Source of the DNA: an uncultured Prevotellaceae bacterium
GTDB taxonomy: Bacteria > Bacteroidota > Bacteroidia > Bacteroidales > Bacteroidaceae
NCBI GenBank assembly: GCA_946617675.1
Contig: CAMOKH010000109.1
Span: 1-64,000, forward strand
Length of the DNA stretch: 64,000 nt
Direction of reading: 5' to 3'
This document shows, in pieces, positions 56,915 through 64,000 of the stretch. The notes under the pieces were generated by a model. The model ran no database searches. It was given only the letters and a program-made list of their open reading frames with translations, and was not told the origin of the DNA. The first letter of the stretch is position 1. Each line of letters opens with the position of its first letter. A program made the translations under genes and the position numbers.

Positions 56915-58468
56915 TCACCTTATTATATATTCCTCAATGGTCCGCGTCTTGGTCGAGAACGAGAGGCCGACCTTGTGGAGGCGGCGACCGTCGAGGGCGT
57001 AGGAGACGAGGTAGCCTTTGCGGTCAATCTGGTCGATGGCCTCCTGTGCCGGGCGGTCAATCTTGAGCTCGATGACGTAGACGTCGGTGCGCGACTGCCA
57101 GACAACGTCCATGCGGCCCGTTGCCGTGCGAACCTCGGTCAGCAGATACATGCCCATCAGCGAGAACACCACGTAGAGCATCTGCTGGAAATGGCCCTCC
57201 GACGTGGCTCCCTCGGCATAGGGCACCGCCGAGAGGAACGTCTTCAGCCGCTCGAAAGCCTCGGACAGGTCTTCGGCGCGGATGGCGCGGTAGATGTCGG
57301 TGATGCTGTTGTGGGTCTTCAGCGTATTCTCCCAGACGTAGAAGGGCACCAATGCATCAATGACTCCTAACCGCACCTCCTGGTTCGGGTAGCCCAGGGT
57401 GTACTCGTCCAGCTCGCGGTCGTAGTCCTTGACGGTCAGGTAGCCGCTCTGGTAGAACAGCGGCAGCACGCTCTGCATCTGCTCGGTCGGCGCGTCGAAC
57501 TCGGTTGAGCGAGCCCTGATGCCGTCCAGCTGCGTAATGTCGGTTTGGAACTTCTGCAGCATCTTTACCAATACGGTGGGCGTGCCCGTCTCGAACCAGT
57601 GTGCAGCTATACGGCCGAATGAGAAGGTGTTGATCAGGCTGAAGGGATTGTAGACGTCGGTCAGGTCTTCGGCGAAGTGGTAGCCGTCGTACTTCTCCTT
57701 CAACTGGCGGTAGGCCTCGTCCTTCTCGACGCCCATTTTCTCTGCCATCTCTGCCACCGGCTCGTCCCACTGCTCGTGCAGCTCCTGTTCGCTGATGCCG
57801 CAGATAGTAGAGTAGCGTGGATCCATCGTGATGCGTCGCAGGTTATTCAGCTCGCTGAAGATGCTGAGCTGCGAGAACTTCGAGATGCCGGTGATGAAGA
57901 CGAAGCGCAGCCACGGGTCGCAGTCCTTCAGCGGCGAGTAGAAGGCGCGCAGGGCCTGCCGCATCTCGTCGAGCAGTTCGGGCTTGTGGAGCACGGTCAG
58001 CAGCGGGGCGTCGTACTCGTCGATGAGCACGACGACCTTCTCGCCGTACTTCTCGGCGCAGCCCTTGATGAGCGTTTCCAGGCGTGCGCCCAGCCCTTCC
58101 TTCGTGCATTCTATGCCGTATTTCTTCTCTAACCACTCCAACTGCAGCCCCACCATCTCCTGCAGGTTCTGGATGGTGCCGCCCTTGGCCGAGGCGAGGC
58201 TGATATGGAGCACGGGGTGCTGGCGCCATTCGGTCTCAAGGCGCGAAGCGGCAAGCCCCTCGAACAGGTCGCGGCGCCCCTCGAAGTAGCTCTTCATCGT
58301 CGAGACGAGCAGCGACTTACCGAAGCGGCGCGGGCGGCTGAGGAAAACGAACTGGAAACTGTGGGCGAGGTCGTAGACGTAGCCCGTCTTGTCGACGTAG
58401 GCGTAGTTGCCTTCGCGAATCTTCTCGAAGGTCTGTATGCCGATGGGGTATCTCTGTCTTTCTGTCAT
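56915..58468 (-). CDS. AAA-ATPase-like / PD-(D/E)XK nuclease-like family protein
   Basis: YPIGIQTFEKIREGNYAYVDKTGYVYDLAHSFQFVFLSRPRRFGKSLLVSTMKSYFEGRRDLFEGL; C-term MDVVWQSRTDVYVIELKIDRPAQEAIDQI; likely ATG at 58468. Confidence 0.94.
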   Translation of the reverse strand: MTERQRYPIGIQTFEKIREGNYAYVDKTGYVYDLAHSFQFVFLSRPRRFGKSLLVSTMKSYFEGRRDLFEGLAASRLETEWRQHPVLHISLASAKGGTIQNLQEMVGLQLEWLEKKYGIECTKEGLGARLETLIKGCAEKYGEKVVVLIDEYDAPLLTVLHKPELLDEMRQALRAFYSPLKDCDPWLRFVFITGISKFSQLSIFSELNNLRRITMDPRYSTICGISEQELHEQWDEPVAEMAEKMGVEKDEAYRQLKEKYDGYHFAEDLTDVYNPFSLINTFSFGRIAAHWFETGTPTVLVKMLQKFQTDITQLDGIRARSTEFDAPTEQMQSVLPLFYQSGYLTVKDYDRELDEYTLGYPNQEVRLGVIDALVPFYVWENTLKTHNSITDIYRAIRAEDLSEAFERLKTFLSAVPYAEGATSEGHFQQMLYVVFSLMGMYLLTEVRTATGRMDVVWQSRTDVYVIELKIDRPAQEAIDQIDRKGYLVSYALDGRRLHKVGLSFSTKTRTIEEYIIR

Positions 58469-58475
58469 CACGGCG

Positions 58476-58483
58476 CAAAGATA
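58476..58483 (-). promoter_or_regulatory. -7 box TATCTTTG for AAA-ATPase-like gene
   Basis: CAAAGATA only 7 bp from ATG at 58468. Confidence 0.55.
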
Positions 58484-58534
58484 CAAAAAGATTTCTTAAC
58501 TTCCAAGGATTTTCCAAAGAAAATCTGTGGGGGG

Positions 58535-61500
58535 TTAATACCACTGCACGGAGTTGGAGTAGCTGGAGCGCTTGTCGTACTTCAGGGCGTCGGTCAGCGT
58601 CGAGGCATTGCAGCGGAACGAGAAGTTGTAGCTGGTGTAAGGCGCGAGCACCACCGAGCACGACATGTTGAAGCAGTGGAGGTCGCGGCTGAGCGAGGCC
58701 GTGGTCATCGAGATCTTCTTGTTCTCGAAGTCATAGCCGCTGGAGAAGTTGATGTTCCAGCCGTCAGAGATGCGTATGTTGCCACTGATGTTCAGGTTCT
58801 GCGTGAACTCGTAGGGGTAGCGCATGGTGTTGTAGTTGAACTTCGACTTGTCGCGGCTCTCGCGCATGCTGATACCATATCCGAAGCTGAGCGACCAGGG
58901 CACTTTGAATGACATGTAGCCGTCGTCGTCAGTGGCCGCCTTTCCGGCGTCCTCCTTCCGGGCGGCACGCTTACCCTTCTCCAGGTCGAGGTCCATGTTG
59001 CTCTCCAGGGCGTTCTCTTCCTCCAGTTCCTCTTCCTCGGTCTTCTTGGCGGGCTCCTTCTTCTCGGTCTTCTCGCCGCGCAGCCACTTCAGGAAGTTGT
59101 TCACCTTGGTATTGTCGAGCGTGTAGGAGATGTTCTTCGAAATCTGGCTGAACGGGCCTATCTTGCCCTTCTCCCAGTAGGTGGTATGTTCGCTGAGGCG
59201 GGGCGTGGCTCCCACGGAGTCGGCCTCATAGACATAGCTGGCGAAGGTCAGGTTCAAGTTCAGCGTGTAGCTCTTCGAGAACTTGATGCGCAGCGTGGTG
59301 CTCACGTCGTCCATAGGCCTGATGTTGGTGGCCAGGTTGTAACCGGTGCGCAGGCTGAACTCGTCGATGAGCGACACCTTCTTCACCGAGTCGTCGGCGT
59401 TGCGCAGCTTCATCTCGACATTGTTCTTCAGGTCGATACTGATGCGACCCGTGCGGCTCGTGCTGACGGCCGAGATATTGCCCACACTGTAGGGCCAGTA
59501 CTCCACCATTGAGACGTTGCCGTCGGCGTCGGTCTTCTGGTAGTAGTCGTAGTAGCCGTAGCGGCTGGTGCTGAAGTTAGGCGCATACTGGAACGTGACC
59601 GTTGGCGTGAACACGTGGCGGATGGCCTGTATCTTGTCGCCGAAAATCTTCTTGTTAGGCACATACATACCGTAGAGGATGGTCGATGCCGACAGGTTCA
59701 TGCTCCAGTTATAGACGTTGTAGAAGCCGGTGAGGGTGTCGGTCATCTCCTTCTGTGTCGTCTCGTCCCACCACTTGCGGGCCTTGAGGAAGCCGGTCTT
59801 GTCGGTGAAGTTGAACGAGGGGTTGATGTTGATGACGTTGAGGAACGTGAAGTTGGCATTGATGGGTATGGTGTGGGTGATGCCGTTCTTCCAGTCGCGG
59901 CGGAAGTCGGAGTGCAGCAGCTTGTCCTCCTGGGTGTTGATGGAGTTGCTGAAGTCGGCACGATAGCTGACCGAGATTTTCTCGTACCAGCGCTCCTTGC
60001 CCACCATCTTCTTGCGCTTGAAGGGGTACATACGTGCCAGGTCGATGTTCAGTCGGGGCAGCGTCATCGAGATTGACGAGTCGCGCATGTTCTGCGTCAG
60101 GTCCATCGACGAGGTGATGGTCAGCCCGAGGTTCGAGAAGCGCGTGTTGTACGACACCGACGACGTGCGGATGGTCTGCGTCAGGGCCTGCGGGTTGTAC
60201 ATCGACGTGAGGTTGTTGCGCTCATAGCTGGTAGTGGCAAAGTTCACCCTGGCCTGCAGCGTCGAGAAGGGGTTGGCCTTAGAGTCCTGGTTGTGGGTCC
60301 ACGTCAGCTTGTAGCTGGTCGTCTTCTCGTAGTCGGGCAGGTTTTTCTCGCCGGCGATGGTGTTCTGGTAGCTGAACAGGAACGAGCCTCGGTACTTGTA
60401 GCGCTTGTTGTAGTTCGACGTGGCCGACACGCCCCACGAGCCCTTGGTGTAGATTTCGCCTATCAGCTTGAGGTCCATCTTGTCGGAGATGGCAAAGTAG
60501 TAGCCGCCGTCGCGCAGGTAGAAGCCGCGCTCGGTCTCGTCGCCATAGGTGGGCATGATGAATCCGCTGGAGTAGCTCTTCGTGAAGGGGAAGAAGCCGT
60601 AGGGGATGGCCAGCGGCAGGGGCACGTCGCACACCACGAGGTAGGCCGGTCCGAAGACGACATCCTTGCCCGGGCGGACCTTGGCGCGCGACATGGCGAT
60701 GTAGAAGTCGGGATGTGGGTCGTCGCACGTCGTATAGCGGCCGTGCTGCAGGAAGAGCTCGCCGTCGGCGCCGCGCTTCGACAGCTCCGAGGTCAGGAAT
60801 CCGTCCTCCTGCTGGGTGTACACCTGGGTGATGAGTCCCTTCTTGGTCTTGAAGTTGAAGGCCATGGTGTCGCTCTCGTACTCGTCGCTGCCCATCTTGA
60901 ACACCGGCGTGCCGCTGAGCTTGCGGGTGGTGCTGTCCATGATGCCCGTGGCGTGAACCAGCGAGCTGTCGAGCACCATGTATATCTTCTCGCTCTTGAG
61001 GTCCATGTTCTGATATTCCACGTGCGACGCACCGTAGAGATGGGCCGTTCCCGTCGAGGCCTCGTAGGTCAGCGAGTCGTTGGCCGTATATTTCACCGGG
61101 GCGTCGATGCCGTTCTTCTTGGCACGGTTCACGCTGTCGCGGGCCAGCGAGTCGTCTATCACCTTATTATATTTATAGATGGCCAGCTCGAGCGAGTCCA
61201 TCGTCGTCGTGTCGCGCTTCATCTTTGCGGCGGCAGTTTCGGCGCCACGCTCGGCAATCGAGTCAAGGGCGGCTACGGTGCGCGACTTCTTGCGGCGCCC
61301 TGACTTCTTCCCGCCGTTGTTACTGGTGAGCGTCGAGTCAGCCTTCGCCCGGCTGCGGATGGCCTTTGCCGCCTTCTTGCCGAGGGCGCTCAGGCTGTCG
61401 GTACCGCCTGCGGCAACGACGTCGGCCAGACTGTCGGCCATGGCCACGAGGTCGCCCAGGCTGTCGGCATCGGCCACGAGGTCGGCCAGGCTGTCGGCGT

Positions 61501-61771
61501 CGGTCACGACGCGGGCCACCATGTCGGCCAAGCTGTCGGGCACGACTGCCGACGGGTCGCCGCCGAGGGCCTCAGCCACAGCGTCGGCCAGAGCCTCGGT
61601 GTCGCCGGCCCGCTGTATCAGCGTGTCGAGTGGAATGTCGTCGGGCAGGGGCAAATCACTAATGGCCTTCGACACTTCCTTTTTGTTATCCCGGCGGAGT
61701 GACGAAGGCGTACATGCCCACATGCAGATAAAGGCAACGAACATCAGGAGGATGACCGTTTTCTGTTTCAC
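58535..61771 (-). CDS. lptD: putative LPS assembly outer membrane protein LptD (OstA-like)
   Basis: 1078 aa; SLTYEASTGTAHLYGASHVEYQNMDLKSEKIYMVLDSSLVHATG (OstA-like), DPHPDFYIAMSRAKVRPGKDVVFGPAYLVVCDVPLPLAIPYGFFPF, long C-terminal beta-barrel; GTG start. Confidence 0.88.
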   Translation of the reverse strand: MKQKTVILLMFVAFICMWACTPSSLRRDNKKEVSKAISDLPLPDDIPLDTLIQRAGDTEALADAVAEALGGDPSAVVPDSLADMVARVVTDADSLADLVADADSLGDLVAMADSLADVVAAGGTDSLSALGKKAAKAIRSRAKADSTLTSNNGGKKSGRRKKSRTVAALDSIAERGAETAAAKMKRDTTTMDSLELAIYKYNKVIDDSLARDSVNRAKKNGIDAPVKYTANDSLTYEASTGTAHLYGASHVEYQNMDLKSEKIYMVLDSSLVHATGIMDSTTRKLSGTPVFKMGSDEYESDTMAFNFKTKKGLITQVYTQQEDGFLTSELSKRGADGELFLQHGRYTTCDDPHPDFYIAMSRAKVRPGKDVVFGPAYLVVCDVPLPLAIPYGFFPFTKSYSSGFIMPTYGDETERGFYLRDGGYYFAISDKMDLKLIGEIYTKGSWGVSATSNYNKRYKYRGSFLFSYQNTIAGEKNLPDYEKTTSYKLTWTHNQDSKANPFSTLQARVNFATTSYERNNLTSMYNPQALTQTIRTSSVSYNTRFSNLGLTITSSMDLTQNMRDSSISMTLPRLNIDLARMYPFKRKKMVGKERWYEKISVSYRADFSNSINTQEDKLLHSDFRRDWKNGITHTIPINANFTFLNVININPSFNFTDKTGFLKARKWWDETTQKEMTDTLTGFYNVYNWSMNLSASTILYGMYVPNKKIFGDKIQAIRHVFTPTVTFQYAPNFSTSRYGYYDYYQKTDADGNVSMVEYWPYSVGNISAVSTSRTGRISIDLKNNVEMKLRNADDSVKKVSLIDEFSLRTGYNLATNIRPMDDVSTTLRIKFSKSYTLNLNLTFASYVYEADSVGATPRLSEHTTYWEKGKIGPFSQISKNISYTLDNTKVNNFLKWLRGEKTEKKEPAKKTEEEELEEENALESNMDLDLEKGKRAARKEDAGKAATDDDGYMSFKVPWSLSFGYGISMRESRDKSKFNYNTMRYPYEFTQNLNISGNIRISDGWNINFSSGYDFENKKISMTTASLSRDLHCFNMSCSVVLAPYTSYNFSFRCNASTLTDALKYDKRSSYSNSVQWY

Positions 61772-61776
61772 GGCTG

Positions 61777-61784
61777 CAAAGGTA
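61777..61784 (-). promoter_or_regulatory. -7 box TACCTTTG for lptD
   Basis: GGCTGCAAAGGTACAAC just upstream of start 61771. Confidence 0.6.
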
Positions 61785-61790
61785 CAACAA

Positions 61791-61825
61791 AGAAATGAGA
61801 AACGAGAAACGAGAAATAAGAAATT
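61791..61825. repeat. heptamer repeat x5
   Basis: AGAAATG AGAAACG AGAAACG AGAAATA AGAAATT. Confidence 0.85.
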
Positions 61826-61830
61826 ATGGT

Positions 61831-62322
61831 TTATTCAAACATTTTTGCCCAACGTAAGAACTTTTCCACACCTTCGTGGCCAAAACGTTCCAAACTCTGA
61901 GCCGTCTCGGCAACAGTCAGCACGCGGTCGGGGCGCGACTTCGAGTAGAACTTGTCGGCGTAACAGACCACCTGCTCCTCCAGCGTCTCGGGCTCCAGGC
62001 CGGGCAGCCCCGTGCCCGTATGGCGCTCGGCAACGCGGGCGTGGCGTGGGTAGCCCTCTTTCCTCAGCAGTTCGCCGCCGATGGGGCCGTGGCGCAGGTA
62101 AGGCTCCTGGCCGAAGCAGAATATCGACGGCGCCGAGCACCAGCGGATGCCGATGTCGTGGAGCATGGCCGCCTCGTCGACGAACTGGCGGTCAATGCCG
62201 AGCTCCGGGTGGCGGTCGCAGATCAGCAGACAGCGGTCGGCGACCTGCCGCGAATGCTTCAACAGCAGTCGCCGCAGGTCGCCGTCCTCCGGATAATATT
62301 TGTCTATAATGGCCTGATACAT
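61831..62322 (-). CDS. HD domain protein (phosphohydrolase-like)
   Basis: LLLKHSRQVADRCLLICDRHPELGIDRQFVDEAAMLHDIGIRWC; RHGPIGGELLRKEGYPRHARVAERHTG. Confidence 0.88.
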   Translation of the reverse strand: MYQAIIDKYYPEDGDLRRLLLKHSRQVADRCLLICDRHPELGIDRQFVDEAAMLHDIGIRWCSAPSIFCFGQEPYLRHGPIGGELLRKEGYPRHARVAERHTGTGLPGLEPETLEEQVVCYADKFYSKSRPDRVLTVAETAQSLERFGHEGVEKFLRWAKMFE

Positions 62323-62331
62323 CGTTTTAAA

Positions 62332-63996
62332 TCACCCCCGCTCTATCCAGGCAATAGTGTCGCCCTGACGAATCTGCTGACCGGGCTTCACACTGATGTC
62401 CACCAGCTTGCCGCCCATGGCGGCGGGAATCTCTACGATCTCGCCCCACTTCGTCTGCAGGTAGCAGAACGTCTGGCCTTCCTTGTACTGCTGACCGATG
62501 AACGGCTCGATGCACGGAGCCATAACGCCCTCGCCGCCAAAGCTCCAGATGAGCTGTCCGCTGAGCGGCGACTTCACGGCGTCGGCCTTCTGGTGCTTCA
62601 GCGCGTCAATCTCGTCTTGCGAGAGCTTCGTGCCGCCGCCCAGACGGGCGTCGCGGGCCTTCTGGATGTCGGCCAGCAACTGCTTCTTGGCCTGGCCGCT
62701 CCTGTACGGGCGGTACTGCTCGGGGTGCATGGCCAGCTCGAACAGCTCCTCGTCGTCCTGACCGTAGTCCCAGCCCTGCTCGTCCATCTCGCGGCGGAAC
62801 CCGTCGAGGGCGTTGGGAATGAGCGTGTGCGGGTCGACGTCGGTGAACTCGCGTTTCTGCTTCGCGGCCAGCTCTACCAGTTCGGGAGCTATCGTTCCGG
62901 GTATCTTGCCGCTCTTGCCCAGTATCATGCCCCAGATGGCGTCGTCCATCATCACGTAGCGGCCCTTGCCCTGCTCCATGGTCAGCAGGTTCATCAGGGC
63001 GATGTTCTTCGTGTACTGCGAGAAGGGCGTCACCAGTGGGGGATAGCCCACGCGCGGCCAGACGTACTCCACCTCGTTGAACAGGCGCACCAGCATGTCG
63101 TCCATCGTCAGCTCGGGCTCGCCCTTCTGGGCGCGCAGCTTGTCAATCATCTTCTTGATGCCGCCCAGGTCGGCCATCATCGAGCCCATCATGCCGCCGG
63201 GCAGTCCGCAGCCGAGCAGCAGCGACGACATGTGCTTGTTGGCCGGGTTGATGAACAGGCCCAGCCAGTCGTCAATGAACTCCTGCGTCAGCGTGCGGGC
63301 CTGCATGTAGGCCTGCATGTTCAGGTCGGCCACCTCGAAGCCCTCGTTCTTGAGCATCGACTGCACCGAGATGATGTCCGGGTGGACCTTACCCCACGAC
63401 AGCGGCTCGATGGCCGTGTCGATGATGTCGGCGCCGTTGTTGCACACCTCGAGGATCGAGGCCATCGACAGGCCCGGCCCCGAGTGGCCGTGGTACTGTA
63501 TCAGTATGTCGGGGTGCTTCGTCTTGATAGCCTTCGTCAGCTGGCCCAGCATGGCGGGCTGGCCGATGCCGGCCATGTCCTTCAGGCAGATCTCCTCGGC
63601 TCCGGCGGCAATCACCTCGTCGGCTATCTGCGAGTAGTACTCCACGGTGTGTACCGGACTGGTGGTGATGCAGAGCGTGGCCTGCGGCGTCATGCCGGCT
63701 GCCTTGGCCCATTTTATGGAGGGTATGATGTTGCGCGTGTCGTTCAGACCGCAGAAGATGCGGGGAATGTCGACGCCCTGGGCGTGCTTCACGCGGTACA
63801 TCAGCTGGCGCACGTCGTCAGGCACGGGGTACATACGCAGGGCGTTCAGGCCGCGGTCGAGCATGTGGGTCTTGATGCCCACCTCGTTGAACGGCTTGCA
63901 GAAGGCGCGCACCGCCGCGTTGGGGTTCTCGCCAGCCATGAGGTTCACCTGCTCGAAGGCGCCGCCGTTGGTCTCCACACGGCTGAAGCAGCCCAT
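62332..63996 (-). CDS. oxaloacetate/pyruvate carboxyltransferase (decarboxylase alpha) subunit with biotinyl-like C-terminal domain; 5' end outside window
   Basis: YRVKHAQGVDIPRIFCGLNDTRNIIPSIKWAKAAGMTPQATLCITTSPVHTVEYY, ICLKDMAGIGQPAMLGQLTKAIK, YHGHSGPGLSMASILEVCNNGADIIDTAIEPLSWG; C-term barrel-sandwich-like segment. Confidence 0.92.
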   Translation of the reverse strand: MGCFSRVETNGGAFEQVNLMAGENPNAAVRAFCKPFNEVGIKTHMLDRGLNALRMYPVPDDVRQLMYRVKHAQGVDIPRIFCGLNDTRNIIPSIKWAKAAGMTPQATLCITTSPVHTVEYYSQIADEVIAAGAEEICLKDMAGIGQPAMLGQLTKAIKTKHPDILIQYHGHSGPGLSMASILEVCNNGADIIDTAIEPLSWGKVHPDIISVQSMLKNEGFEVADLNMQAYMQARTLTQEFIDDWLGLFINPANKHMSSLLLGCGLPGGMMGSMMADLGGIKKMIDKLRAQKGEPELTMDDMLVRLFNEVEYVWPRVGYPPLVTPFSQYTKNIALMNLLTMEQGKGRYVMMDDAIWGMILGKSGKIPGTIAPELVELAAKQKREFTDVDPHTLIPNALDGFRREMDEQGWDYGQDDEELFELAMHPEQYRPYRSGQAKKQLLADIQKARDARLGGGTKLSQDEIDALKHQKADAVKSPLSGQLIWSFGGEGVMAPCIEPFIGQQYKEGQTFCYLQTKWGEIVEIPAAMGGKLVDISVKPGQQIRQGDTIAWIERG

Positions 63997-64000
63997 GTCG

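Noticed and set aside
60293-61303. 336-aa plus-strand ORF
   Set aside because: Antisense to lptD; GC-rich shadow frame
1-64000. tRNA, rRNA genes or insertion sequences
   Set aside because: No convincing tRNA/rRNA sequence or transposase/integrase ORF was recognised by reading; a tRNAscan/Infernal run would be needed to exclude small RNAs

Overview
The window looks like a Bacteroidales (Prevotella-like) chromosome segment, judged from protein families and repeated TAnnTTTG-type promoter boxes. Positions ~0.3-24.4 kb hold a large exopolysaccharide locus made of two back-to-back export modules. The minus-strand module has UpxY/NusG-like antiterminator, BY-kinase, HAD, Wza-like lipoprotein, an un-annotated 55-aa membrane protein, flippase and acyltransferase. 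The plus-strand module has a large SLBB export protein, kinase-less Wzz, EpsG-like polymerase, flippase, acyltransferase, a secreted glycosidase-like protein, several glycosyltransferases, WbsX, TupA-like and an initiating sugar transferase. The rest is mostly housekeeping and envelope genes: udk, OmpA-like, L31, gpx, trxB, trpB, pepT, a CPA2 antiporter, LptD, an HD protein and a decarboxylase alpha subunit cut by the right edge. It also has a secreted pectate-lyase-like protein with a dockerin-like tail, a YoeB-type toxin-antitoxin pair, and two duplicated secreted EF-hand/LRR proteins. The most unusual signal is non-coding: several intergenic arrays of short palindromes or semi-palindromes spaced 21-22 bp (about two helical turns). 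Arm sequences differ from unit to unit around a recurring GGC/GCC-type core. The clearest arrays are at 52668-52853 and 29091-29214, with further candidates at 7-64, 2491-2591, 24411-24441 and 49343-49447. Also notable are a second class of 7/8-bp tandem repeats at gene junctions, an interlocked divergent promoter pair in a perfect 14-bp inverted repeat (38870-38905), and a mirror-image divergent promoter at 26031-26094. All calls come from reading the sequence; no searches were run.
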